In this document: positions 1 to 6,063 of the stretch, in pieces
How positions within the stretch are numbered: position 1 is the first letter of the stretch
Layout: every line of letters starts with the position of its first letter
Assembly (NCBI GenBank): GCA_009843725.1
Contig: VYCX01000430.1
Location: forward strand, 1-7,573
Length of the DNA: 7,573 nt
Direction of reading: 5' to 3'
Source of the DNA: Boseongicola sp. SB0675_bin_26
GTDB taxonomy: Bacteria; Pseudomonadota; Alphaproteobacteria; Rhodobacterales; Rhodobacteraceae
The notes under the pieces: model-generated
Databases searched by the model: none
The model's input: the letters and a program-made list of their open reading frames with translations, nothing else
What the model was told of the DNA's origin: nothing
Made by a program: the position numbers and the translations under genes

Positions 1-59
1 GACCCGTGAAATCAGTGCGAGGGCGGCCTGATGGCACTATCGTATATAATTCCCATACA

Positions 60-1358
60 CTAGGTCATGTGCAGCCGAAGTGTCTTCTTGACATGATCTT
101 GAAGCGGCTTTGGAATGGCCAGGTCATTCGCCAACTTCCCCCAGCCGGAGAACGCGTCCTGCGTCCGCTCAAGCACCTGCACTTCGCGCCCTCTTGGCAG
201 GCCGACATACTCAGCAATGTGCTTGAGATCTGCGCACGTGAACCCTGACGTCTTTCCATTGATGCTCAGCTGGTGAAACCTCGTAAACGCACTGCCCTCG
301 GCGTGACACAGATCGTAGGCAGGGCTCAGAAACCAGTCGCCGTTTCGGTCCATCATGAAGCCAAAGTTCTTGACGTGATCGTCCTGATTGCACCCGACGA
401 TGTTGAAGACGACGCGACGGAACTGCTCTTCCAACTCGGCCTTAGGCATGCCGAGCTCCTTCATCAGCATGAAGAGCTGCTCGTATGAGTATGCTCCGCT
501 TTCGTAGTAGTCGTAATGTGCGAGTGCCGCGAACGTCTGAACGAACTTCCTGCCACCCTGATCGTCGCGATCGAATCGGCGGGTCATGAAATGGCTGCGA
601 CCGTTCTCGCTGAAGATGCGGCTCTCCATCATGTTGATGCCACAGGCCTTGGCCATTTCATGATAGCTGTATTCAAGGAGCCCGTATCCCATCGGGTCGG
701 CAACGCCCCAGTCGCCGCTGAACTCCACCCCGTCGAACTTGATGAGCCAATGCTCAAACCCTTTGGGCAAGTCGATCTGCCCGGAGCGAACATGCCTGGT
801 TTCGGGGTTGAACGCGATGACCGCCTTGGCGCGCGCACCGCCGGCTGACGTACCGACACTCAGAATGTCGAGAAGGGCGTCTTCCCCACCCGCCTCTTCA
901 AGCTTTGTGTCGAGCGTTTCCTTGCTGGCGAACGCCATGGAAGCGAGTTGGGTAAGCTGTTCGATTTCGAGTTGTTTGTCGTCCGGCATGTCTGGGCGTT
1001 GCGACGGCTCAAATTCGAGCGCGCCCATACCTCGCCGACCCGTGTAGCAAAGCCTGTCGACGGCGTTGAAGTCTTCCGGCTTGCGCCCCGTCTGCGCCAA
1101 CCAAACATCAATAAGGCGTTGTCCATACTTGTCTGGCAAACTGTCAGCGATCAGGCCTGGCATCCCATGAAACGAGCGCGGGTGCAGGTCTTGGCACTGA
1201 TAAATTTGGCCCGGACGCACTGGCATCTGTATCGGCGCAGGTTCGACTGCAAGATCGGCGAAGCCGGGGTCGTACTCGAAGCGGGCATGTCGCTCGCCGG
1301 CATCCATTGCGACATAACCAATGGTCGTCCCCCACAGCCTGACGGTCGCTGTGCTCAT
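60..1358 (-). CDS. hipA: HipA-family serine/threonine kinase toxin
   Basis: A 432-residue protein of the HipA family, close to the length of E. coli HipA (about 440). HipA toxins phosphorylate a cytoplasmic target (glutamyl-tRNA synthetase for E. coli HipA) and cause growth arrest and persistence; the target here is unknown. The N-terminal HipA coupling domain covers roughly residues 1-115. The kinase region then shows VGTSAGGARAKA (about residues 168-179, matching the loop that holds the autophosphorylated Ser in E. coli HipA), SYEQLF (291-296), the catalytic stretch NQDDHVKN (324-331) and the metal-binding SPAYDL (345-350, Asp349). Active-site residues look intact, so a working kinase is likely. 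I start at the ATG at 1356-1358, which overlaps the antitoxin stop by one base (TGATG), rather than at the ATG 18 bases upstream inside hipB. It forms a two-gene operon with the upstream antitoxin. The stop is TAG at 60-62. Confidence 0.93.
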   Translation of the reverse strand: MSTATVRLWGTTIGYVAMDAGERHARFEYDPGFADLAVEPAPIQMPVRPGQIYQCQDLHPRSFHGMPGLIADSLPDKYGQRLIDVWLAQTGRKPEDFNAVDRLCYTGRRGMGALEFEPSQRPDMPDDKQLEIEQLTQLASMAFASKETLDTKLEEAGGEDALLDILSVGTSAGGARAKAVIAFNPETRHVRSGQIDLPKGFEHWLIKFDGVEFSGDWGVADPMGYGLLEYSYHEMAKACGINMMESRIFSENGRSHFMTRRFDRDDQGGRKFVQTFAALAHYDYYESGAYSYEQLFMLMKELGMPKAELEEQFRRVVFNIVGCNQDDHVKNFGFMMDRNGDWFLSPAYDLCHAEGSAFTRFHQLSINGKTSGFTCADLKHIAEYVGLPRGREVQVLERTQDAFSGWGKLANDLAIPKPLQDHVKKTLRLHMT

Positions 1359-1684
1359 CAGACTTCGTCGCCCCATCTTTTCCCGGACGCGGCTCTGCGT
1401 TTTCTGGGTGAAGACTCTGCCCGCGCCTGCACCATTGGCGATGCGACCGTTTCTGGCAGGAACTGGTCTATGGACGACGTCATGCGAAGCGCCTTCAGGA
1501 GCTTGATCCAGGATTCCATCTGGCTCCCCTCGCCTGCCTCGATCCTACGGAGCGTGGCCACTCCGAGACCCGCCTCTTCTGCGAGACTGGTTTGCGAGAA
1601 CCCGCGTTGTTTGCGGTGTCGCGCCAGACGATTGCCAAATTCCTGTAGAATGGCGGCGTCTGGGGTCAGATTGTCGATCTTCAT
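1358..1684 (-). CDS. hipB: HipB-like XRE-family antitoxin and repressor
   Basis: A 108-residue protein with an XRE/Cro helix-turn-helix at about residues 18-53, centred on FSQTSLAEEAGLGVATLRRI. HipB proteins are DNA-binding antitoxins that bind HipA and repress their own operon. The C-terminal third (about 80-108) is basic and low in complexity (SSPRKRRAAS), so it is probably a flexible tail. I start at the ATG at 1682-1684, preceded by a GAAAG stretch about 8 bases upstream. A longer reading from a TTG at 1729 adds 15 residues that are not part of the HTH fold. The gene precedes hipA with a one-base overlap, which implies translational coupling. Inverted repeats upstream (1783-1796, 1808-1850) are possible operators. 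The family call rests on the HTH and the hipA partner, since HTH antitoxins diverge strongly outside that motif. Confidence 0.9.
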   Translation of the reverse strand: MKIDNLTPDAAILQEFGNRLARHRKQRGFSQTSLAEEAGLGVATLRRIEAGEGSQMESWIKLLKALRMTSSIDQFLPETVASPMVQARAESSPRKRRAASGKRWGDEV

Positions 1685-1728
1685 GCGATCACTTTCGATA
1701 TGCTTCCTGCGCTTTCCGGCCTCTTGCA

Positions 1729-1757
1729 ATCATAATTGATAGCACTTTCAGCTAGAA
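1729..1757 (-). promoter_or_regulatory. Possible hipBA promoter
   Basis: On the minus strand, TATGAT (1734-1729) matches the -10 consensus at five of six bases and would give a leader of roughly 38 bases before hipB. The best-placed -35 hexamer with a 17-base spacer, TTCTAG (1757-1752), is poor. This would fit a promoter kept weak or dependent on regulation, but it is only a pattern match. Confidence 0.3.
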
Positions 1758-1782
1758 CGAGTCCATAGCAAGCAGAGACGGG

Positions 1783-1796
1783 TCACGAAGTCGTGA
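1783..1796. promoter_or_regulatory. Inverted repeat TCACGA-AG-TCGTGA, candidate HipB operator
   Basis: A perfect 6-bp inverted repeat with a 2-bp spacer lies about 100 bp upstream of the hipB ATG and some 50 bp upstream of the possible -10. HipB-type repressors are dimeric HTH proteins that bind such dyads. The sequence is not the E. coli HipB operator, so the assignment rests on position and symmetry only. Confidence 0.35.
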
Positions 1797-1807
1797 TATC
1801 ATATGTG

Positions 1808-1850
1808 ATCGTTTTTCTACCAAAAGGCCCACAAAGCAATCAAAAACGAT
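1808..1850. repeat. Perfect 9-bp inverted repeat with a 25-bp AT-rich spacer
   Basis: ATCGTTTTT (1808-1816) is mirrored by AAAAACGAT (1842-1850). It sits between the hipBA leader and the DruA-like fragment, in DNA that is clearly more AT-rich than both sides. It could be a second operator, a protein-binding bend, or the scar of an element end. It is not a good terminator in either direction because no T-run follows an arm. Confidence 0.4.
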
Positions 1851-1929
1851 ATTAGACTTAAAGACTATGCGTAAGCTGCTTCAGACAAACCCGGTGCCAG
1901 CGATCTTTCAACGTCCCGCATTTATGTAG

Positions 1930-2480
1930 GTGATCCGGTTTCTGCATGGCACGTGCATGCAGGTCGGTCTCCGCCATTTCAATTCGCGCACGCTCGACTG
2001 GCTCGCCGTTGCCTTGCGCTCCGGCGAGCACACGCGGCACGCCCTGGCCCGCGAGCTGTGCGAGCGCACCGGCTGGCTCAACGCCCCTGGCCGCCCGTGC
2101 CTGTCCGCTGCGGCGGCGGCGTTGCCGGCGTTCGCGAAACGCATCGGGACCGAGCTTCCGCCTGCCCGGGACGTGCCGGATCCGGCCGCCGCTCCCGCAG
2201 TCCCGGCCGGCGACGTGCTCGACGCCAGGCTGGCCTGCGCGCTGGAGGATCTCGGCCCCGCCTCGCTCGATCTCATGGGCGACGCCGGCGACCGCCACTT
2301 GTGGGTGGCGAAGATGGAGGCGCATCATCCTCTGGGATGGGCGCGGCCTCCCGGCGGCCAGGTCCGCTACTGGATCCGCTCGGGGCGCCACGGCGTCCTC
2401 GGAGGGATCGGCTTCGGGTCCGCGACGTGGCAGCTCCGGGCGCGCGACGAGTGGATCGGATGGTCTGCCGACGCCCGCTC
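1930..2480 (+). pseudogene. DruA-like (DUF4338) protein, N-terminal half only
   Basis: About 184 residues match my recollection of the N-terminal half of DUF4338 proteins, the family that includes DruA of the Druantia anti-phage system. An N-terminal helical region with ALARELCERTGWLNA (about residues 39-53) comes first. After a Pro/Ala linker follow the conserved HHPLGWARPPGGQVRYW (codons near 2321-2375) and FGSATWQLRARDEWIGW (near 2413-2463). Family members are about 300-400 residues; here homology stops right after the WIGW segment and the frame reaches a stop at 2527-2529 through unrelated residues. At the same point a minus-strand fragment begins, so the 3' half has been lost. A GTG at 1930 directly follows an in-frame TAG, and an ATG at 1960 is an alternative start; neither has a strong ribosome site. 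The segment is more GC-rich than its left flank. No other Druantia genes are visible. DUF4338 proteins also occur in transposon-like settings, so a defence role is not certain. Confidence 0.7.
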
Positions 2481-2678
2481 TGTGACAGCCAGTGCCCGAA
2501 TTGCCGGATCCGATTGCTCCAGCGCTTGAAGGTAGCTTTCCCACGCACCCTCACCTTTGAGCTGATTGTTCAGCAAAGTCCCGGGGGCATGAATATGAGG
2601 TTCCCACCGCTGCCACTGCGAGCCTCGATTCAACATGCGAACCGAAGCCAATTCAGCCAATTGTCTCCCCTCCATCAT
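2481..2678 (-). pseudogene. N-terminal fragment of a TrlF-like PHP-domain protein
   Basis: The minus strand encodes a stretch containing MLNRGSQWQRWEPHIHAPGT followed by an acidic/aromatic helix ending in IRALAVTE. This resembles the start of TrlF-family proteins, which join an N-terminal PHP metal-dependent phosphoesterase-like domain to an SMC/AAA-like ATPase and usually begin RGSxWxxWDLHxHxP...GVTDY. The His-x-His pair (HIH) would be PHP metal ligands; the usual Asp of DLHxH is Pro in EPHIH. The match ends exactly at VT(D/E), where the DruA-like fragment abuts, so only about 65 residues remain of a protein that is normally many hundreds long. Possible starts are the ATGs at 2676-2678, 2673-2675 or 2634-2636, the first two overlapping the end of the Fic fragment. 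The family call is from recalled motifs and is moderately sure. Confidence 0.55.
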
Positions 2679-2943
2679 CTGCAAGCAGGTCGCGATAAAT
2701 GGCCTCGACGCGGGCCGTCTCGGTGTCACTCAGGGCTGCAAACTCCTTACGCCGCGCTCGCGCGGACAGCTTGCCTTCGTTCTGGTTGAGAAAGCGAAAG
2801 AGCAAATCCATTGTGCGTTCTGGCATGTCGAACATGGCCTCAACAGAGGCCCGGAACTGATCGTATCGACGCAGAAACTCAGTCTCGTACGGCAAGTCCT
2901 CTTCAATAGTTTGTTGGACGCAGGCGTAGAGAATCTCATGGTT
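2653..2943 (-). pseudogene. C-terminal fragment of a large Fic-family protein
   Basis: About 96 residues resemble the C-terminal winged-helix-like region of large Fic proteins: TIEEDLPYETEFLRRYDQF, then MPERTMDLLFRFLNQNEGKL, then ARRKEFAALSDTETARVEAI. The Fic catalytic motif itself is missing, so what remains is a remnant without enzymatic function. In-frame coding can be followed upstream through a palindrome arm to a TGA in the palindrome loop (2955-2953). A TTG at 2895 could start a short reading, but it lies inside conserved family sequence and is not the true start. The 3' end is intact and overlaps the start of the TrlF-like fragment by about 20 bases, so these two were probably neighbours in one operon before both were truncated. 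Confidence 0.65.
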
Positions 2944-2978
2944 AGTGTCGGCTCACACGCCGACACTAACCATGAGAT
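2933..2978. repeat. Perfect palindrome: 20-bp arms, 6-bp loop
   Basis: The left arm (2933-2952) contains GGTTAGTGTCGGC and the right arm (2959-2978) its exact complement GCCGACACTAACC; the loop is TCACAC. The left arm is also coding sequence of the truncated Fic gene (minus strand, TNHEI), so the right arm is best read as an inverted copy of it. No T-run follows either arm, so it is not a standard intrinsic terminator. It lies exactly at the edge where Fic homology ends. Confidence 0.85.
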
Positions 2979-3070
2979 GCTGGCCGATTTTCGATCCCTC
3001 ATTGTGATTTTTGTTCTGCGGTGAGAGCGCTTCCGAGAATCGTTCCTAGCACATGAACTTTGTCAAATAA

Positions 3071-3105
3071 GTGAACACTCAGTCGTCTTCAGGCGGAGTG
3101 TTCAC
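3071..3105 (-). terminator. Possible terminator downstream of rluB
   Basis: GTGAACACTC (3071-3080) and GAGTGTTCAC (3096-3105) form a perfect 10-bp stem with a 15-base loop. On the minus strand the stem begins about 40 bases after the rluB stop and is followed by TTATTTG, a weak T-rich tract. Position and direction suit termination of rluB transcription. The long loop and interrupted T-run keep this tentative; an insertion-element end is the alternative. Confidence 0.4.
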
Positions 3106-3145
3106 GTCATCGAGGGGAGCCCGTAACAGGTTTCCGGCAGCGCCT

Positions 3146-3895
3146 TCAAGGCGCAGGCTTGGCATCTTTGGCATCGCTCCCAAGCTGGTCTCGAAGCACG
3201 CGCGTTCGCACCTCCATCGCCTCTCCCGGCCGCAACTTGCCAAGCTGGAACGGGCCGTAGCTGACGCGGATCAAGCGATTGACGGAAAACCCGACGGCTT
3301 CCATCGCGCGCCTGATCTCTCGGTTCCTTCCTTCACGAATCGCAACGGTCACCCAGGCATTCCCGCCCTGCTGGCGATCGAGTCTTACGCTCATGGGACG
3401 AAAGCGCTCGCCGTCGACTTCGATGCCCTTCGCGAGCGGCGCAAAGCTGTCCTTGCCTGGCCTGCCATGCAGGCGAACCCGATACTTGCGGACCCAACCT
3501 GTAGACGGCAATTCTAGGCGGCGCTTGATTTCTCCGTCATTTGTCAAGAGCAGCAGTCCTTCGGAATCCATGTCGAGCCGACCGACCGACACGACCCGCG
3601 GCAACGAGTCGGGCAAGCTGTCGAAGACCGTTGGCCTTCCTTTTTCGTCACGGGTCGACGTCACCAGGCCCCGAGGCTTGTTGTAGAGCCAGACGCGCAC
3701 CGGCCCTCGCTTGCCGAGCGCCTTCCCGTCAACCGTGATTCTGTCGGCCTCACTGACGTTCAGTGCGGGACTCTCTATGGGCGTGCCATTCACGGTCACG
3801 CGGCCTGCCGCAATCATTCGTTCGGCGTCGCGGCGGGATGCAACGCCGTGGCGAGCCAGAACCTTGGCAATCCGTTCGCCTGCAACCTCGGCCAT
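3146..3895 (-). CDS. rluB: RluB/RsuA-family rRNA pseudouridine synthase
   Basis: A 249-residue protein, typical in length for the RsuA/RluB/RluE/RluF family, which isomerises a specific uridine in ribosomal RNA to pseudouridine (U2605 of 23S rRNA for E. coli RluB). An S4 RNA-binding domain occupies about residues 8-55 (RIAKVLARHGVASRRDAERM). The catalytic domain shows YNKPRGLVTS (71-80), the signature GRLDMDSEGLLLLTNDGE (105-122) with the catalytic Asp at 108, and the C-terminal REGRNREIRRAMEAVG (187-202). A short Ala/Pro/Lys tail follows (240-249). The start at 3893-3895 fits the position of the S4 domain, although no strong ribosome site precedes it. RluB is the likeliest member from length and motifs, but RsuA, RluE or RluF specificity cannot be excluded by eye. 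This is the only clear housekeeping gene here. The DNA on both sides is accessory, and I do not see a neighbouring rsmD or tadA, genes often found next to it in alphaproteobacteria. Confidence 0.93.
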   Translation of the reverse strand: MAEVAGERIAKVLARHGVASRRDAERMIAAGRVTVNGTPIESPALNVSEADRITVDGKALGKRGPVRVWLYNKPRGLVTSTRDEKGRPTVFDSLPDSLPRVVSVGRLDMDSEGLLLLTNDGEIKRRLELPSTGWVRKYRVRLHGRPGKDSFAPLAKGIEVDGERFRPMSVRLDRQQGGNAWVTVAIREGRNREIRRAMEAVGFSVNRLIRVSYGPFQLGKLRPGEAMEVRTRVLRDQLGSDAKDAKPAP

Positions 3896-4400
3896 GGACG
3901 CGACTTACCGCGCCGAGCAGCCGACGGAAAGTCGTCGCGGCGCACGCGGCCCATGGAATCTCATGCCGAACAAGCGATCGCGGACAGAGGCGCTCGAACT
4001 TCGCGGCGCGACCGACTCTCGGTATGCTTCATGCGGGACGGCGTGAAATCGGAGGGATGACGATGGCAGCAGAGACGCGCTTGAACGCCGTGCTTCCCTT
4101 CCTTCCCCGCTCCTCGCCGAACATGGAGGGCACCCGCGGGGACAGAACCCGGAGAACCGCTTCGACCAAGTGTCGTTCTCTTCGGGTATCCGCAATTCAT
4201 GGTTGATCTGGTCGAAACGCGCAATCGTCAAGAATCTTCGGCAACTTCGACAGGGCCGTTGAAGTCACCAATGGCGGGCGCCGGTGCGGTCGCCGGCCCA
4301 AGCACGGCAATAGCGTTCTTCATCTGATTGACCGTGGTGCCCGTGGTTCTCCAAATTCCTGCATTGACGACCTGGCGCCGAACACAGGTCCGGGATTCGG
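3896..4400. other. Gap between rluB and the Fic gene, no confident gene
   Basis: About 500 bp without a recognisable protein. Several short overlapping frames occur on both strands but lack family motifs. The contents I can point to are a small ORF with a good ribosome site (4063-4206), a minus-strand ORF overlapping the Fic 3' end (4228-4425), an 8-bp inverted pair TTCGACCA/TGGTCGAA around 4158-4217, and a 6-bp stem GCCGAA/TTCGGC at 4377-4401 ending at the Fic stop. The rluB promoter should lie near the left end, but I see no convincing -35/-10. Confidence 0.5.
4063..4206 (+). CDS. Small hypothetical ORF with a strong ribosome site
   Basis: A 47-residue reading frame divergent from rluB. 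Its main support is GGAGG at 4051-4055, seven bases before the ATG at 4063; another ATG at 4057 lies too close to that site. The peptide begins MAAETRLNAVLPFLPRSSPN and becomes Arg- and Thr-rich, with no recognised family. It may be the surviving 5' end of a longer gene cut by rearrangement, a small protein, or chance. Expression cannot be judged from sequence alone. Confidence 0.25.
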   Translation: MAAETRLNAVLPFLPRSSPNMEGTRGDRTRRTASTKCRSLRVSAIHG

Positions 4401-4425
4401 CTACGGAGCGCTCTTCGGTTGGCAT
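4228..4425 (-). CDS. Unassigned small ORF overlapping the Fic 3' end
   Basis: A 65-residue frame starting 25 bases inside the Fic coding end, in the same direction, which is compatible with translational coupling. No clear ribosome site precedes the ATG at 4423-4425. The C-terminal part, from an internal Met at residue 35 (MKNAIAVLGPATAPAPAIGD), is Ala/Pro-rich and ends acidic. I recognise no family. It may be an unrelated small protein, a gene remnant, or spurious. Confidence 0.22.
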   Translation of the reverse strand: MPTEERSVAESRTCVRRQVVNAGIWRTTGTTVNQMKNAIAVLGPATAPAPAIGDFNGPVEVAEDS

Positions 4426-5159
4426 TCAATCAGAAAACGCATCATCTCCGTTGCATCCTTGCCGGTGCAGAACCGCACCATCTTTTCGTTGAAGTCCTGC
4501 AACCGGGCTGCTGGAATTGAAATGGCATCGACACCATGGGACATAAGAATGCCGTTCATCATGAAACGGGATGTCCGCTTGTTTCCGTCGAAATGGAATT
4601 GCTGCAACGCCCCAAACAGGAAGTAGGCCATGCCACGTTCAAGTGCATTGGAAACTTCAGAAGCCAAAGCCTCGACGCCTTCGACATAGACCCGGTTCAG
4701 ATCGGGCGCGCCCTCCTTCGTGGGCAGCGGCCAGTGCCGCTCTTCCCGGCCCAGGTAACCGCTTGGCCAAACGGTCAGGTTCAGGGGGTCTCCCTCGCCT
4801 CGGAAGTGCCCCGGATCAAGCGCCTCACCTTTAGCGACAAGGCGATGGAGCTCATCCGACACGGGCTTTTCCACGCGGAACTCTCCGTCATGAACCAGCC
4901 TGAACAGTTTATTCGCTGCCTCACCAAGATTGTGAATCTGTTGCTGGTCAGCAAGCTTTCGCCCACCAACCGTGATGCCTTCAAGAAGAGTCTGGACTTC
5001 TGGATAGGTGAAGGGGTTTCCCTCAAGCGCACCTGCGTCATAGACAAACTCGGCAATAGATTGCTTGTGACGGAACGTCGCGCGTTCAACAGACGTACCG
5101 CGGCCCGCCGGGACAGCAGCCCGATTCCACGAGAACCCCATCTTTTCGAAAATCTGCAT
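4401..5159 (-). CDS. Small Fic-family protein lacking the catalytic His
   Basis: A complete 252-residue Fic-domain protein. Fic enzymes transfer AMP or related groups to target proteins, usually through HxFx(D/E)GN(G/K)RxxR. Here the motif reads QQFHFDGNKRTSR (residues 186-198). The phosphate-binding DGNKR and the final Arg are kept, but the position four before Asp191, normally the catalytic His, is Gln187; a His is present two residues further on (His189). Near the N-terminus, YDAGALEGNPFT (40-51) matches the alpha-helical inhibitory motif (S/T)xxxE(G/N): Glu46 and Gly47 are present, but the Ser/Thr position is Ala42. Later blocks DAISIPAARLQDFNEKMVRF (211-230) and KDATEMM resemble a recalled Fic subfamily. 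The start at 5157-5159 has GAGG seven bases upstream. It may be an atypical Fic enzyme, a non-enzymatic relative, or a subfamily with another chemistry. It is distinct from the Fic remnant at 2653-2943. No separate antitoxin gene is evident upstream. Confidence 0.85.
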   Translation of the reverse strand: MQIFEKMGFSWNRAAVPAGRGTSVERATFRHKQSIAEFVYDAGALEGNPFTYPEVQTLLEGITVGGRKLADQQQIHNLGEAANKLFRLVHDGEFRVEKPVSDELHRLVAKGEALDPGHFRGEGDPLNLTVWPSGYLGREERHWPLPTKEGAPDLNRVYVEGVEALASEVSNALERGMAYFLFGALQQFHFDGNKRTSRFMMNGILMSHGVDAISIPAARLQDFNEKMVRFCTGKDATEMMRFLIECQPKSAP

Positions 5160-5360
5160 CGGCGTGCCTCAAACGAAGACAATCACGCATCGCGAATGCA
5201 GATGCTGCCGGCATGAGCGCCCATCAACCATTGACGGCAGATATCCCGTTTTCGAATCGCCGCATGCGCGACGCAGGAACCGAAGACGCCAGGGCGCGTG
5301 CGCGAAAGTCGAAAACGCTGGATTTTCACAAGCGGATCAAGGCAGAAATTTGATGAACAT

Positions 5361-5404
5361 CGTTTGCGTTGAGGCATGCGCCAACACGATTCGGCACGCA
5401 AACG
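5361..5404. repeat. 9-bp inverted repeat with 26-bp spacer
   Basis: CGTTTGCGT (5361-5369) is exactly complementary to ACGCAAACG (5396-5404). It lies about 200 bp upstream of the Fic start and 670 bp upstream of the polyketide synthase, in DNA with no gene. The spacing is long for a single regulator dimer; a hairpin or a two-site operator is possible. Confidence 0.4.
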
Positions 5405-5882
5405 TTCTTGATGTTAGCGTGCAATGCCATGTTGGCGTAGCCCGAGCTGCTGTTCCCGAACGGCTCGCTCGAACACGCCGAAGAACGAACATCTGCGTCG
5501 TGAACTCGACTGGCATGCGCCTGCCGAGCGCTCTCAAACTCTGCATGTCGGCGTCTTGCAGCCCGTCTTGGGTGCCAGAAACCCGTGACCGCAGACCGGA
5601 GCAAAGGACTGGGGCCCGGTCAGCGACGATACGGGCATACGACAGGGGGGACCTATCCAAGCGACGTCCTGGGCTTCAGCCTGGCATTGCTCAGCCCAGG
5701 GCTGCTCCACCGCGTTTGGCCGCTCGCGAGGCAGGCGCTCCATTCGATCCGCGCTTCGTCCAACCGCCGAGACCAAGTGCGCGAAAGCCTTTCGAAGAGG
5801 GATCCTTGCCTCCGAAGCATCACTCTGCACCTTCTCGCCAAACGTCATGCGCGAAACGGAACTGCAAGCACGGGGCAAAATC

Positions 5883-5898
5883 GCTCACTGGCTCACTG
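5883..5898 (+). repeat. Tandem octamer next to a putative promoter
   Basis: Two perfect adjacent copies of GCTCACTG occupy 5883-5890 and 5891-5898. They end five bases before a -35-like TTGACG. Direct repeats at this position are typical of activator sites, though a chance tandem of 8 bp is possible. Confidence 0.35.
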
Positions 5899-5903
5899 CG
5901 CCA

Positions 5904-5931
5904 TTGACGCCGGATTCGGTCCGACTATTCT
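5904..5931 (+). promoter_or_regulatory. Candidate sigma-70-type promoter for the polyketide synthase
   Basis: TTGACG (5904-5909) matches the -35 consensus at five of six bases and is followed, after 16 bases, by TATTCT (5926-5931), four of six for the -10. It points toward the polyketide synthase and would give a leader of about 135 bases before the preferred start. It is the best match I found in the intergenic region, but it is not proof of a start site. Confidence 0.4.
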
Positions 5932-6063
5932 GGCCAGTGCCCCAAATGCCATTCGAACACCAATGTAGGAGTTGCTTGAATTCGGTTCGCCTCGGGTTCG
6001 CCAGCCCCGGTTTCCGCATTGGGCGAGTTCAATGACAAACGGGATGCAGTTCGACGATATCGC

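Noticed and set aside
45..50. Perfect TATAAT at the left edge
   Set aside because: No -35 at a workable distance, and the reading direction runs into the antisense of hipA.
948..1739. 263-residue plus-strand reading across the hipBA region
   Set aside because: It lies antisense to hipA and hipB, which have clear family motifs, and shows none itself.
1953..2789. 278-residue plus-strand reading over the DruA-like and TrlF-like fragments
   Set aside because: Arg/Pro-rich shadow in another frame; the real homology lies in the frame beginning at 1930 and in the minus strand.
1930..2943. A new anti-phage system formed by the DruA-like, TrlF-like and Fic pieces
   Set aside because: All three are truncated and lack catalytic or C-terminal parts, so they read as remnants and not as a working system.
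2933..2978. Palindrome as an intrinsic terminator or an integron attC site
   Set aside because: No T-run follows either arm; perfect symmetry and the arm sequence do not fit the attC core-site pattern.
3140..3154. GCGCCTT-C-AAGGCGC palindrome over the rluB stop as a terminator
   Set aside because: No T-run follows, and as RNA it allows only a five-pair stem with a tight loop.
5164..5907. 247-residue plus-strand reading in the intergenic region
   Set aside because: Arg/Ser/Pro-rich with no motif or plausible fold; overlapping frames on both strands are equally long, as expected in GC-rich non-coding DNA.
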